Assembly (NCBI RefSeq): GCF_000266905.1
Contig: NC_018027.1
Coordinates: forward strand, 1,550,001 to 1,614,000
Direction: 5' to 3'
From: Mycolicibacterium chubuense NBB4
GTDB lineage: Bacteria > Actinomycetota > Actinomycetes > Mycobacteriales > Mycobacteriaceae
DNA length: 64,000 bases
This document shows positions 1 to 11,271 of the stretch, one piece after another. Position numbers and translations under genes: made by a program. Within the stretch, counting starts at the first letter, position 1. Each line of letters opens with the position of its first letter. The notes under the pieces are model-generated. The model had not been told where the DNA came from. It worked only from the letters and a program-made list of their open reading frames with translations, and made no database searches.

Positions 1-1
1 C

Positions 2-1934
<1,933 letters not shown>

Positions 1935-1965
1935 TCAGCGCGTCAGGGACGCGACGGCCGGCACG

Positions 1966-3903
1966 TCACACCGTCTCGCCGGCTTCCACGCGGAACTGCG
2001 ACCAGTCGGGCTTCTCCACGGCCGCACGGTATTCGCAGAGCCGCCACGGGCTGACGGTGTGTATCTCGCCTTCGCTGTTCTTGAAATAGGAGTGGCGGAT
2101 CGAGGGGTGGGCCCACACGGTTTCGGCGATCCGCTCCTGGGTGCGTCGGTGCCAGTCGCGGGCCGGTTCGGGCAGCGGCTCCAGTGCGCGCACACCGCCG
2201 TTCACCAACTGCTCGATACAGGCGTTGACGTAACGCATCTGCAGTTCGGAGTGCATGATCAGACTCCCGCCGTGCGCCAGGTGGGTGCCGGGCCCGTACA
2301 GCATGAAGAAGTTCGGGAACTTGGGCACCGTGATCCCCAGGTAGGCGTACGGACGCTCGCCCCACTCGCGGCGCAGATCGGTTCCGTCGCGTCCGGTGAT
2401 GGTCATCGGCAGCAACACGTCCGTCGCATGAAAGCCCGTGGCGTAGACGATGACGTCCGCCTCGTGACAGGTTCCGTCGGTCGTCAGCACCCCGGTGGGG
2501 GTCACGCGCTCGATCGGTGTGCGTACCAGCTCGACGTCGGGCCGCTTGAGCGTCGCCAGCCAGCTGCCGTTGTCCTGCAAGGTCCTCTTCCCCGTCGCCG
2601 GGTAGTCGGGAAGCACTGCCGCCAAGAGCTTCTCGTCGTCACCGACCTGGGTGGTGATCCAGTCGGTGAACATCAGCCGGGCGAGGGCGTTGATCTCGCT
2701 GACCGCGTAGGCCTGGTCTGCGTAGCCGGGATCGACACGGGCGGCGTCGAGCCCTTTGTCGGCACTGGGCCACAGGAGCAGGAAGCGGTACCAGCGCGCG
2801 TAGTACGGCAGGTGGTCCATGGCCCAGCGGACACCGTCGGGCACCCGCTCGTGGTACATCGGGTTGGGGAACATCCACTGCGCCGTGCGCTGGAAGACGT
2901 CGAGGTGGGCGACCTGGCCGGCGATCGCCGGCGCGATCTGGAAACCGCTCGCGCCGGCACCGATCAGCGCGACCCGCTTCCCACGGACGTCGACGTCGTG
3001 GTCCCAGGCTGCGGAGTGAAATGCCGGCCCCGCGAAAGACTCCCGGCCGGGCAGGTCGGGTACGTGGGGCCGGTTCAGCTGGCCGACGGCGGTGATCACC
3101 GCGTTGGCGGTCAGCGTCTCGGTGCCCGCAGCGGTGCGGACGGTGAGCGTCCATGTCGCGGTGCGGTCATCCCAGACGGCCCCGAGAACCTCGGTGTTCC
3201 ACCGGACATGCGGGTACAGCCCGTGGCGGTTCATCACCTGGTCGAAGTAGGCCGCCAGTTCCGGTTGCTCGGCGAAGAAATGCTCCCAGTGGTTGCTCGG
3301 TTCGAAGCTGTAGCAGTACAGGTGGTTGGCCACGTCCACCCGGGCGCCGGGATAGGTGTTCTCCCACCAGGTTCCGCCCGGCCCGCCGTTCTTCTCGATG
3401 ATCTCGAATGCCACGCCGGCTTGCTTGAGACGCAGTCCGGCCAGGATGCCCGACTCGCCGCAGCCGATCACGACCACGCGGAAATCGGCGGCCCGTGACG
3501 GGTCGAGTGGGGCGGGGCGGCGTGGGTCGGTGCCGTCGAGATCGAGTTCCTCGAGCACCAGTGCGAGGTTTGCGTCGTCGACCGGCTCGGCGGCCGCCCA
3601 GTCCAGCATCTCCCTGACCAGTCCGGGTGCCAGCGGCGCCGGCGGCGGGCAGCCGCGGTCGCGGTAATCGACGATCACGGGCAGGGCGGCCGCGCGCGCC
3701 CGCGCCTTGTCCTCCTCGCTCATGAAGCCCTGGACCTCGTTGAGGAACAGCCCGGCCTGTGCGAAATCGCGGACGAAGCGGGGGTCGCCGGTGAGGTGCA
3801 CCAGGGACAGCAGCAGCGTCGGGATGCTGACCTCTTCGAGGGCGGCGGCGATCTCGGGCGTCGGCGTGGTGAAGCTCCGGCCGGCGTGGAAGGTCCGCGT
3901 CAT
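1966..3903 (-). CDS. Flavin-binding Baeyer-Villiger-type monooxygenase
   Basis: 645 residues. After an N-terminal extension of about 130 residues comes an FAD Rossmann site (VVIGCGESG), then the GGTWWENTYPGARVD segment typical of type I Baeyer-Villiger monooxygenases. The fingerprint FAGPAFHSAAWD follows, then an NADPH Rossmann site (VALIGAGASG) and the late ATGFHATD motif. Such enzymes insert oxygen next to a ketone using NADPH and O2; the substrate is unknown, with steroids or long ketones plausible. Start ATG 3903 is preceded by a strong GAGAGGGG ribosome site. A 19-bp palindrome 22 bases upstream (3925-3943) nearly matches one at the TetR gene at 17.6 kb, suggesting shared control. The long N-terminal extension resembles larger BVMO subfamilies. 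Function class is sure; substrate is not. Confidence 0.85.
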   Translation of the reverse strand: MTRTFHAGRSFTTPTPEIAAALEEVSIPTLLLSLVHLTGDPRFVRDFAQAGLFLNEVQGFMSEEDKARARAAALPVIVDYRDRGCPPPAPLAPGLVREMLDWAAAEPVDDANLALVLEELDLDGTDPRRPAPLDPSRAADFRVVVIGCGESGILAGLRLKQAGVAFEIIEKNGGPGGTWWENTYPGARVDVANHLYCYSFEPSNHWEHFFAEQPELAAYFDQVMNRHGLYPHVRWNTEVLGAVWDDRTATWTLTVRTAAGTETLTANAVITAVGQLNRPHVPDLPGRESFAGPAFHSAAWDHDVDVRGKRVALIGAGASGFQIAPAIAGQVAHLDVFQRTAQWMFPNPMYHERVPDGVRWAMDHLPYYARWYRFLLLWPSADKGLDAARVDPGYADQAYAVSEINALARLMFTDWITTQVGDDEKLLAAVLPDYPATGKRTLQDNGSWLATLKRPDVELVRTPIERVTPTGVLTTDGTCHEADVIVYATGFHATDVLLPMTITGRDGTDLRREWGERPYAYLGITVPKFPNFFMLYGPGTHLAHGGSLIMHSELQMRYVNACIEQLVNGGVRALEPLPEPARDWHRRTQERIAETVWAHPSIRHSYFKNSEGEIHTVSPWRLCEYRAAVEKPDWSQFRVEAGETV

Positions 3904-4180
3904 CCAAGACCCCTCTCATCCATAACGCTACGGCTCGTAGCGTATCGGTGCCCCGGGCGGCGACGCAACGATCGCAGCCTGCGGGCTTCGCGCCAGACCG
4001 CTACCTCCGCCGACGGCTGGACTCATCGCCGTGACACCGAACGCGGTGACGAAAACTCGGTGCGCAACGCGAGCGCCGGGAGCAGAATTGGTGCACACAT
4101 GTACCGGGGGTTCGGGGTGCGTGTAGGGGGCCTCCGGTCTGGACCGCTGTGATTGCGGACGGAGAGGGAGGAGGCCTGCC
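3904..4180. other. Divergent intergenic region
   Basis: 277 bp between the minus-strand monooxygenase and the plus-strand secreted protein. Apart from the palindrome at 3925-3943 and the purine-rich ribosome site of the next gene near 4160-4175, I see no RNA gene, repeat or further open frame with coding character. Confidence 0.5.
3925..3943. promoter_or_regulatory. Palindromic TetR-type operator upstream of the monooxygenase gene
   Basis: ACGCTACGGCTCGTAGCGT is a perfect 8-bp inverted repeat with a 3-base spacer, placed 22-40 bases upstream of ATG 3903. It agrees at 15 of 19 positions with 17598-17616 in front of the TetR gene at 17618. The palindrome is seen directly; its use as an operator is inferred. 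Confidence 0.6.
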
Positions 4181-4432
4181 ATGACGACGAGGTCCGTGCT
4201 CGGGATCGGCGCGACGGTCGGATTGATCGGGTGGGGGCTCACGGGGTTCGCGACCGCCGGACCCGCGTCGGCGCAACCCTGCGGGAGCGCCGTGATTTGG
4301 GGGAACGGCGGTGGCCGATGCGACTCCGCGCCCGCCCCGGACGGCAGCTTCACCCGCTGCGACACGGTCTATGTGTTGGGCATCGGCGGCACGAACTGCT
4401 ATCAGGTTCCGCCGGGCACGCCGCATCAATGA
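4181..4432 (+). CDS. Small secreted cysteine-containing protein
   Basis: 83 residues. ATG 4181 follows a very strong ribosome site (GGAGAGGGAGGAGG). Residues 1-32 form a clear Sec signal peptide: a basic start (MTTR), a hydrophobic core and a cleavage site near ASA/QPC. The mature part is about 51 residues and Gly/Pro-rich, with four cysteines (PC-G, RCDS, RCDT, NCYQ) that could make two disulfides. It resembles the many short exported proteins of mycobacteria without known function, and I recognise no domain. It stands alone, facing the stop of the SDR gene ten bases away. Confidence 0.75.
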   Translation: MTTRSVLGIGATVGLIGWGLTGFATAGPASAQPCGSAVIWGNGGGRCDSAPAPDGSFTRCDTVYVLGIGGTNCYQVPPGTPHQ

Positions 4433-4441
4433 TGCGGCCCG

Positions 4442-5257
4442 TCACTCTTCGCCGAGACCCATCAACTCTGTGACGTGGTGATCCCGGCCGGCGGTGTACC
4501 CGCCGTCGACGGCGATGGCCTGGCCGCTGACGAAACTGGCGTCCGGTGAGATCAGGAACGCCGCGACCGCGGCGACCTCGTCGGGCCGCCCGAACCGCCG
4601 CAGTTTGTGCTCGTGACGCAGCTCCTCGCGAGGGCCTTCCATGCCGGCGATGCCCATCACCGACTCGAACAGCGGTGTCTCGATGAACCCCGGGCAGATC
4701 GCGTTGACGCGAATACCGCTGGGTCCGTAGTCGATTGCGGCGTTCTTGGTGAGCAGCACGACGCCGCCCTTGGAGGCGTTGTAGGCGCTGCCTCCCGCGG
4801 TGCCTTCCAGGCCCTCGATGCTCGAGAGTGTCACGATCGCGCCGCGTTCACCGCCGACGCGGTCCTGGCCCACCATCTGACCCAGCGCGGCGCGCAGCAC
4901 CGCGAACGTGCCCTTGAGGTTGACGTCGAGTACGCGGTCCCACTCCTCGTCGGGCAACAGGTGGATGGGGCCGCCGCCCCCGACCCCCGCCGAGTGCACG
5001 ACGCCGTCGAGTCGGCCGGCCCGCTCGACGACCGCGTCGATGGCGCGTTGCACCGTCGTGCCGTCGAGCACATCGCCGCTCAGATAGGTGATCGCACCGC
5101 CGAGGTCCGGCGGCGGGTGGGCGGCGAGGTCGACCCCGACCACCGAAGCGCCCGCGCCGACGAGCCGCCGGGCCGTCGCCTCCCCGATGCCCGAGGCTGC
5201 GCCCGTCACCAGAACCCCTTTGCCGGCAAGCCCGTTCACCGGCACAGTATCGCCCAT
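4442..5257 (-). CDS. SDR-family NAD(P)-dependent oxidoreductase
   Basis: 271 residues, a classical short-chain dehydrogenase of usual length. The cofactor motif is TGAASGIG near residue 20. The Asp in GVDLAA suggests NAD preference. The structural motif HSAG is followed by the catalytic Ser in TLSSIEG and the YNASKGG Tyr-Lys pair. The C-terminus carries [14 protein letters not shown]. Substrate is not evident; steroid, acyl or alcohol oxidation is possible beside the divergent FabG3-like fusion. The start is uncertain: ATG 5257 is used here, but a GATACT -10-like hexamer lies inside the first codons, which would place a leaderless start at GTG 5239. The divergent gene begins about 32 bases away, so the two share one very short promoter region. 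Confidence 0.85.
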   Translation of the reverse strand: MGDTVPVNGLAGKGVLVTGAASGIGEATARRLVGAGASVVGVDLAAHPPPDLGGAITYLSGDVLDGTTVQRAIDAVVERAGRLDGVVHSAGVGGGGPIHLLPDEEWDRVLDVNLKGTFAVLRAALGQMVGQDRVGGERGAIVTLSSIEGLEGTAGGSAYNASKGGVVLLTKNAAIDYGPSGIRVNAICPGFIETPLFESVMGIAGMEGPREELRHEHKLRRFGRPDEVAAVAAFLISPDASFVSGQAIAVDGGYTAGRDHHVTELMGLGEE

Positions 5258-5289
5258 CGGCCGCCGTCTGCGTGCGTACGATCCTTCAG

Positions 5290-7005
5290 ATGACGTCTGT
5301 GCCGTCGAAGCCCGAGCACTTCCTCACCGACGGGCATGGCGGGGTCCGCATCGCCGCCGACCGGCACGGTGACCCCGGCGCCCCCGCAGTGGTCTTCCTG
5401 CACGGCGGAGGGCAGACGCGTCGCTCATGGGGGAAGGCCGCCGCCGCGGTGGCCCAGCGGGGATGGCAGGCCGTCACCGTCGACATGCGCGGGCACGGTG
5501 AGTCCGACTGGTCGAGCGACGGCGACTACCGCGTGACCAGCTTCGCCGCCGACATCCGTGAGATTCTCGAGCAACTGCCGCCGCAGCCGGTGCTCGTCGG
5601 GGCGTCGCTGGGCGGGATCACCTCGATGCTGCTCGCCGGTGAGCTCGCGCGCGGCATCGCCGCGGCCGTGGTGCTCGTCGACATCGTGCCGGACATGGAT
5701 CCCTCGGGAGCCGAGCGGATCCACGCGTTCATGGCCGACAAGCTCGTCGAGGGATTCGAGTCCCTCGACGAGGTCGCCGACATGATCGCCGAGTTCAACC
5801 CGCACCGGCCCCGGCCCGCGGACCTCGACGGGCTGCGGAACAACCTGCGGCGTCGGGGGCATCGCTGGTACTGGCACTGGGATCCGCAATTCATCGACGG
5901 CTCGGCGGCGCAGCCGCCGCTCGAGGTGACCGACATCGACCGGCTCCACACGGCCGTCGGTGCGATCCTGGCCGACGGCGTGCCGATGCTGCTGGTGCGC
6001 GGTCAGGTCAGTGACCTCGTCAGCCGCGACCGCGCGTCGGCGTTCCTGCAGCGCTTCCCGCAAGTGGAGTTCGTCGACGTCGAGGGTGCCGGGCACATGG
6101 TCGCCGGCGACCGCAACGACGTGTTCGCCGGTGCGATCGTCGACTTCTTGACCAGGCACCGCACCGCGACACCGTCACCATCCCCACAGCAACGTGAAAA
6201 CATCTCGGCGACAGGAGAATTCATGACAGGTCGGTTGGCGGGCAAAGTGGCGCTGATCAGTGGCGGGGCGCGGGGGATGGGCGCCTCCCATGCGCGGGAG
6301 ATGGTCGCTCAGGGCGCCCACGTGGTGTGTGGCGATATCCTCGACGCCGAGGGTGCACGGGTCGCCGCCGATCTCGGAGGCGCCGCCCGCTACGTCCACC
6401 TCGACGTCACCCGCCCGCAAGACTGGGAGGCGGCGGTCGCGACGGCGGTCGCCGAGTTCGGCGGCCTCGACGTCCTGGTCAACAACGCCGGGATCTTGAA
6501 CATCGGCACCGTCGAGGATTACGAACTGTCCGAATGGCACCGCATCCTGGACGTCAACCTGACGGGCGTCTTCCTCGGCATTCGTGCGGCGGCGCCGACG
6601 ATGAAGGCCGCCGGCCGTGGCTCGATCATCAACATCTCGTCGATCGAGGGCATGGCGGGCACGATCGCCTGCCACGGCTATACCGCAACGAAATTCGCCG
6701 TAAGGGGCCTGACCAAGTCCACTGCGCTGGAGCTCGGCCCCTTCGGTATCCGCGTCAACTCGGTGCATCCCGGTCTGGTGAAAACGCCGATGGCCGACTG
6801 GGTTCCCGAGGACATCTTCTCCAGCGCACTCGGCCGCATCGCCCAACCGCGGGAGGTCAGCAACCTCGTGGTCTATCTGGCCAGTGACGACTCGAGCTAT
6901 TCGACCGGCGCGGAGTTCGTCGTCGACGGGGGCACCCTGGCGGGCTTGGCCCACAAGGACTTCGCGGCCGTCGACGTCGGGCAGCAGCCCGAATGGATCA
7001 CCTAG
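5290..7005 (+). CDS. Fusion of alpha/beta hydrolase with FabG3-like 3-alpha/20-beta-hydroxysteroid dehydrogenase
   Basis: One uninterrupted frame of 571 residues. Residues 1-290 are an alpha/beta hydrolase: oxyanion [12 protein letters not shown], nucleophile Ser in VGASLGG and a C-terminal GAGH. Residues 312-571 are a complete SDR almost identical in pattern to M. tuberculosis FabG3 (Rv2002): SGGARGMG cofactor motif, [29 protein letters not shown]. FabG3 reduces or oxidises steroid keto groups with NAD(H). The join is a Ser/Pro/Thr-rich linker with no stop codon. Just before Met312 (ATG 6223) lies GGAGAATTC, a good ribosome site, so the SDR may also be made alone. A TACGAT hexamer at 5277-5282, seven bases before ATG 5290, suggests a leaderless transcript; GTG 5272 is an alternative start. 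Confidence 0.85.
   Translation: MTSVPSKPEHFLTDGHGGVRIAADRHGDPGAPAVVFLHGGGQTRRSWGKAAAAVAQRGWQAVTVDMRGHGESDWSSDGDYRVTSFAADIREILEQLPPQPVLVGASLGGITSMLLAGELARGIAAAVVLVDIVPDMDPSGAERIHAFMADKLVEGFESLDEVADMIAEFNPHRPRPADLDGLRNNLRRRGHRWYWHWDPQFIDGSAAQPPLEVTDIDRLHTAVGAILADGVPMLLVRGQVSDLVSRDRASAFLQRFPQVEFVDVEGAGHMVAGDRNDVFAGAIVDFLTRHRTATPSPSPQQRENISATGEFMTGRLAGKVALISGGARGMGASHAREMVAQGAHVVCGDILDAEGARVAADLGGAARYVHLDVTRPQDWEAAVATAVAEFGGLDVLVNNAGILNIGTVEDYELSEWHRILDVNLTGVFLGIRAAAPTMKAAGRGSIINISSIEGMAGTIACHGYTATKFAVRGLTKSTALELGPFGIRVNSVHPGLVKTPMADWVPEDIFSSALGRIAQPREVSNLVVYLASDDSSYSTGAEFVVDGGTLAGLAHKDFAAVDVGQQPEWIT
6211..6225 (+). promoter_or_regulatory. Internal ribosome-binding site and start for the FabG3-like half
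   Basis: ACAGGAGAATTCATG lies inside the fused hydrolase-SDR frame: GGAG, five bases, then ATG 6223 in frame. Its translation starts exactly where independent FabG3 proteins start ([11 protein letters not shown]). This suggests an ancestral separate gene whose upstream stop codon has been lost, and possible dual products. Confidence 0.55.
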
Positions 7006-7008
7006 CTA

Positions 7009-8997
7009 TCACCGGAATGCGCCGGTGACAGCGGCGATCCGGGGGTCGGTGCGCAATTGCTCCAGGGTCTCGGGCAACGGCAGCCGCCAGTTCGGATACT
7101 CGTCGACGGTCCCGGGCAGATTGGGCTGCCTCGGCTCGCCGAGCGCGTCGTAGGGCGAGACGAGTTTGAGCCGGCTCGGTGTCGACGCCAAGAACCGGTG
7201 CATCGCGGCGATGACGTCCGCCTCCTCGGGTTCGGCCCCGTCGCCGGGGGCGGGCAGGAGCCCCTCCGACCGCAGCAGCGCCAGCCATTCGGCCCGTTCC
7301 TCGTCGGCCCTGGCCTGCTCGGCGGGGACGTCGTCGAGCAGACCCAGCTCGGCGCGGGCCCGCACGTGCTCGCCCCGAAGGAATCCCGCCGCCGTGGGCA
7401 GGTCGTGGGTGGACAGACTGGCCGCCGCCCGTGACGGCCAGCGCGACGACGCCAGCAACGGTTCTCCGGGTGCGGTGTCGTCGCGGGTGAACCACGAGAC
7501 CGCACATCCCAGCATGCCGTTGTCGGCGAGCGCCTGCGTGACCTCCGGCTCGACGGTCCCCAGGTCCTCACCGACCACCGTGGCCCCTGCGCGGTGGGCC
7601 TCCAGCGCCAGCACCGCGAGCATGGTCTCGGCGTCGTAGTGGACGTAGGTGCCGCGATCCGGGCCGTCACCGGGTGGAATCCACCAGAGGCGCCACAGAC
7701 CGGCGACGTGATCGATACGCAGCCCGTCGGCGTGGGAGAGCACTGCGCGCAGCATGTCGCGCACCGGGGCATATCCGGTGTGGGCCAGCCGGTCCGGGCG
7801 CCAGGGCGGCAGTCCCCAGTCCTGGCCGCGCGGCGTGAAGTTGTCCGGCGGCGCGCCGATGCTCACCTCGCCGGCGAGCACATCGGCCAGCGCCCACGCG
7901 TCGGCGCCGTCCGCGTCGACCCCGACGGCGAGGTCGTGCAACACACCCAGCGCCATGCCCGCGGTGCGGGCGGTGTCGCGCACGGCCGTCAACTGCTCGC
8001 TGCACTGCTGTTGCACCCACGCGTGGAACGCGACCCGCGGTCCGAGCTCACGGCGAGCCGCGGCCACTGCCGGACCCGACACGTCCCGCAGTGCGACGGG
8101 CCACCGTCGCCACCGTCCGCCGTGCCGCTCGGCCAACGCGCAGTAGGTCGCCCAGTCCCGCAGCCCGTCGGTGCCCGTCCCGCTCAGGGGGTCGGGCCGG
8201 CCCTCGGCACGCCAAAGCAGTTCCAGCGCATCGCGTTTGGCTGCCCACACCAGGTCATGGTCGATGCGGCTGGTGTGCGCCGACACGCGCAGCGCATCGA
8301 CTTCCGAGCGGGTGTTCGCGTCGGCCCGCCGGTATGCCGGGACGTCGGGGATGCGCAGGGCCAGCGGATTGGCGAAGCGCCGGCTCGACGGTGTGTAGGG
8401 CGACGGCTGGACAGGATGCGTCGGGCCGGGCGCGTGCAGTGGGTTGAGCAGGACCGCACCCGCGCCGTGCGCGTCGGCCGTCCATCTGATGAACTCGCCG
8501 AGATCACCGAGATCGCCGATGCCCCAGGACTGTCCCGAGCGTAGCGCGTACAACTGCAGCATCCAGCCCCACGTGGGCGGGGCCATCGGAACCTGGGGCG
8601 GGGCCGCCACCAGCGTGCTCTCGCCGCCGTCGCGCGTCTGCAGCCGGTACCAGCCCGGCGCGAGATCGGCGGGCAGCTCGTCCGCCACATCGGTCTGGGT
8701 ACCGTCCTCGGCCACCGCCGACACCACCCCCGGCAGCGTCAGCGGCCGGCCGCCGACGCGCATGGCCGTCGTGGGAGGAAGGACGCCCGCACGGCGCCGC
8801 TCGTCGAGACGGGCCAGTTCACGCCGCCGGTCGGCCTCGGTGCGGGCATCGACGTCGAGCAGGCCGAGCACCCGGATCACCACGTCGGCGTCGACGTCCA
8901 CCGGTTCACGGCGCTCGTTGCGGTAGGTGGTCGCCACTCCGTGCGCCGCGGCCAGCCGGCGCAGATCCTCGGGTGCGGGCTTCGGGTCGACGATCAC
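7009..8997 (-). CDS. malQ: 4-alpha-glucanotransferase (amylomaltase)
   Basis: 662 residues, a GH77 enzyme. It disproportionates alpha-1,4-glucans in the cytoplasm, part of glycogen/maltodextrin turnover. A beta-rich N-terminal region of about 150 residues, common in actinobacterial MalQ, precedes the barrel. Visible GH77 marks include SPYTPSSRRFANPL, GVLHDLAVGVD, the nucleophile strand LRIDHVAGL and the acid/base loop VVGEDLGTV. The ORF stops four bases after the facing fusion gene's stop, so the two genes converge. Start ATG 8997 has only a weak ribosome site; other starts a few codons in are possible. Neighbouring genes are not carbohydrate genes, so context adds nothing. Confidence 0.9.
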   Translation of the reverse strand: MIVDPKPAPEDLRRLAAAHGVATTYRNERREPVDVDADVVIRVLGLLDVDARTEADRRRELARLDERRRAGVLPPTTAMRVGGRPLTLPGVVSAVAEDGTQTDVADELPADLAPGWYRLQTRDGGESTLVAAPPQVPMAPPTWGWMLQLYALRSGQSWGIGDLGDLGEFIRWTADAHGAGAVLLNPLHAPGPTHPVQPSPYTPSSRRFANPLALRIPDVPAYRRADANTRSEVDALRVSAHTSRIDHDLVWAAKRDALELLWRAEGRPDPLSGTGTDGLRDWATYCALAERHGGRWRRWPVALRDVSGPAVAAARRELGPRVAFHAWVQQQCSEQLTAVRDTARTAGMALGVLHDLAVGVDADGADAWALADVLAGEVSIGAPPDNFTPRGQDWGLPPWRPDRLAHTGYAPVRDMLRAVLSHADGLRIDHVAGLWRLWWIPPGDGPDRGTYVHYDAETMLAVLALEAHRAGATVVGEDLGTVEPEVTQALADNGMLGCAVSWFTRDDTAPGEPLLASSRWPSRAAASLSTHDLPTAAGFLRGEHVRARAELGLLDDVPAEQARADEERAEWLALLRSEGLLPAPGDGAEPEEADVIAAMHRFLASTPSRLKLVSPYDALGEPRQPNLPGTVDEYPNWRLPLPETLEQLRTDPRIAAVTGAFR

Positions 8998-9201
8998 CGC
9001 GACGGTCTCGGCGCGGTGCGGGCGGGCGCAACATTCGTAGCAGACACTGCCCGGCTATACCCGAGTCGGCAAAAGCTACACCTGTGTACGGAGCCGCCGG
9101 CGGGCTGCGGCGAGAGCAGCACCCGCGCCGCACTTTTCACTCCGGAGACGAGCCAGGGACCTCGGCCGACGAGGTCGCCCGACCGGCGTGCGGTGGTCGC
9201 C

Positions 9202-10176
9202 TCAGCGCACCGTGACGACGACCTTGCCCCTGGCGGTCCGGTCCTCCAGCGAGGCGATCGCGTCGCCGGCGCGCTCGAGAGGGAACACGACCGGCTCGGG
9301 GGCGGGCACCGCGCCCGAGGCCAGCAGCGGTTCGAGCTCGGCCCACTGCTCCTGCAGGTAATCGGGGTGGGTGAACGTCCACGCGCCCCAGCCGACACCG
9401 ACGGCGTCGATGTTGTTGAGCAGCAATCGGTTCACCTTCACCGTCGGGATCTCCCCACCGGTGAAACCGATGACCAGCAATCGCCCGCCGGGCGCCAGTG
9501 ACCGCAGCGAATCGGTGAAACGGTCGCCGCCGACCGGATCGACGACGATGTCGACCCCACGGTCGTCGGTGAGGTCCTTCACGGCATCCTTGAATCCGTC
9601 GGCCAACACCACGTCCGACGCGCCCGCCGCCCTCGCGACGTCGGCCTTGTCCTCGCTGCCGACCACCGCGATCGTGCGGGACGCGCCGAAGGCGGGCGCC
9701 AGCCGCAGCGCGGAGGTCCCGATGCCTCCCGCGGCTCCGTGCACGAGCACCGTCTCACCGTCGCTCAAGCGGCCGCGGGTGCGCAGCGCGAAGTGCACGG
9801 TCAGATCGTTGAACAGCAGCCCGGCCCCCGCTTCGAACGACACCGAGTCGGGCAACTTGAAGACCCGGTTCGGTTGCAGCGCAACGACTTCGGCCATCGC
9901 TCCGCACAGCATGGTCAGGCCCGCGACGCGATCTCCGGGCCGCACGTGCGCGTCCTCGGGCGCACTGCGCACCACACCGGCGACCTCGGCGCCGGGGGTG
10001 TATGGCAGAGGCGGCTTGTGCTGGTAGAGACCCCGGGACTGCAGCGCGTCGGGAAACGCCACCCCCGCGGCGTGCACATCGACCACGACCAGGTCATCGC
10101 CGGCGGCGGGCTCGTCGACGTCCACGAGCCGTGCGGCGTGCGGTCCCTCGAGTTCGGCAATCTGAATCGCGCGCAT
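9202..10176 (-). CDS. NADPH:quinone oxidoreductase-like zinc-free MDR protein
   Basis: 324 residues. It has the quinone oxidoreductase type of medium-chain dehydrogenase fold: an N-terminal GroES-like domain (AAGVAFPDALQSRG, PGAEVAGVV) and a Rossmann domain with VLVHGAAGGIGTSALRLA, VVGSED, VDIVVDPVGG and a C-terminal RTARGKVVVTV. The structural-zinc cysteines of alcohol dehydrogenases are absent, as usual for this group. Start ATG 10176 follows GGGAGG at good spacing. It may correspond to M. tuberculosis FadB4 (Rv3141), which belongs to this group, but here it is far from fadE23/24. Expected role: NADPH-dependent reduction of quinones or enoyl groups. Confidence 0.8.
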   Translation of the reverse strand: MRAIQIAELEGPHAARLVDVDEPAAGDDLVVVDVHAAGVAFPDALQSRGLYQHKPPLPYTPGAEVAGVVRSAPEDAHVRPGDRVAGLTMLCGAMAEVVALQPNRVFKLPDSVSFEAGAGLLFNDLTVHFALRTRGRLSDGETVLVHGAAGGIGTSALRLAPAFGASRTIAVVGSEDKADVARAAGASDVVLADGFKDAVKDLTDDRGVDIVVDPVGGDRFTDSLRSLAPGGRLLVIGFTGGEIPTVKVNRLLLNNIDAVGVGWGAWTFTHPDYLQEQWAELEPLLASGAVPAPEPVVFPLERAGDAIASLEDRTARGKVVVTVR

Positions 10177-10302
10177 ACGGCCTCCCGGTAGGTATCGAAA
10201 CCATTTAACTGCACGCCGGTCGGCCGTCTGCGGGACCCACCCGGAGGTACAGTCGGCTTCCTGACGGACTCTGCGGCAACGTCGCCGGAACAAGGAGCAC
10301 GA

Positions 10303-11271
10303 ATGGCACCACGGGGGAGGACCCGAGTCCCGGGCGGCGCGTTCGCGCCCGCGCAGAGCCTGCCCCGGGGCCGGGTGGTCGACGTCAGGTCCAGGGACGG
10401 CGTGCGGTTGCACACGGAGGTCTTCGGCCCGGAGGACGGCTATCCGGTCGTGTTGGCCCACGGCATCACGTGTGCGATCAGGGTGTGGGCCTACCAGATC
10501 GCCGAGTTGTCCCGGCACTACCGGGTGATCGCCTTCGACCACCGCGGGCACGGTCGCAGCAGCGTGCCGCCGCGCCGTGGCGGGTACAGCCTGGACCATC
10601 TGGCCGCCGACCTCGACGCGGTCCTCGAGGCGACGCTGGCTCCCGGCGAGCGCGCCGTCATCGCGGGACACTCCATGGGCGGCATCGCGATCTCATCGTG
10701 GTCGGAGCGCCACCCGGAGCGCGTGCCACGGCGCGCCGACGCGGTCGCCCTGATCAACACGACCACCGGTGACCTGCTGCGCCACGTCAACCTGCTGCCC
10801 GTCCCACCGGCGCTGGCCGACGCGCGGGTACGGGCGGCGGGCACCTTCCTGCGGACCTTCGGCGGGGCACCGCTGATCCGCGCCGCCGACCGGCCGAGCC
10901 GGCGTTTCGTGTCGACGATCGCCGTCGGCCGCGACGCCGATCCCGCCGTCGCGGACTTCGTGTTCGAGCTGTTCAACTCGACCCCGCCCGCGGGACGCGG
11001 CGGCTGGGCGCGGGTGCTGGTCGACCGGCTGGGCCCGCAGCACATCGGTCTGAAGAACCTCACGGTGCCGACGCTGGTGATCGGCAGCCAGAAGGACAGG
11101 CTGCTGCCGATCGTGTCGTCGCGGCGCATCGCGGCGACCGCACCGAACCTGGCCAGGTTCGTCGAACTGCCCGGCGGGCACTGCGCGATCCTGGAACGGC
11201 CCCACGATGTGAACGAGCAGCTGCGGTGGCTGATCGACTCGGTGGTTCAGGAACGCCGCGCCAGCTCGTGA
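10303..11271 (+). CDS. Alpha/beta hydrolase (Hpx/non-heme haloperoxidase-like)
   Basis: 322 residues. A lid-less to small-lid alpha/beta hydrolase: oxyanion region [21 protein letters not shown], nucleophile Ser in AGHSMGG, an Asp in GSQKDRLLP and the catalytic His in LPGGHCAIL. Ribosome site AAGGAGCACGA precedes ATG 10303. It is next to and convergent with aofH, overlapping it by 25 bp at the 3' end. M. tuberculosis Rv3171c (hpx) and Rv3170 (aofH) have the same neighbourhood. The 'haloperoxidase' name in the family is historical; esterase or lactonase activity is more likely. A lactonase could act after the nearby Baeyer-Villiger monooxygenases, but that is inference. Confidence 0.8.
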   Translation: MAPRGRTRVPGGAFAPAQSLPRGRVVDVRSRDGVRLHTEVFGPEDGYPVVLAHGITCAIRVWAYQIAELSRHYRVIAFDHRGHGRSSVPPRRGGYSLDHLAADLDAVLEATLAPGERAVIAGHSMGGIAISSWSERHPERVPRRADAVALINTTTGDLLRHVNLLPVPPALADARVRAAGTFLRTFGGAPLIRAADRPSRRFVSTIAVGRDADPAVADFVFELFNSTPPAGRGGWARVLVDRLGPQHIGLKNLTVPTLVIGSQKDRLLPIVSSRRIAATAPNLARFVELPGGHCAILERPHDVNEQLRWLIDSVVQERRASS

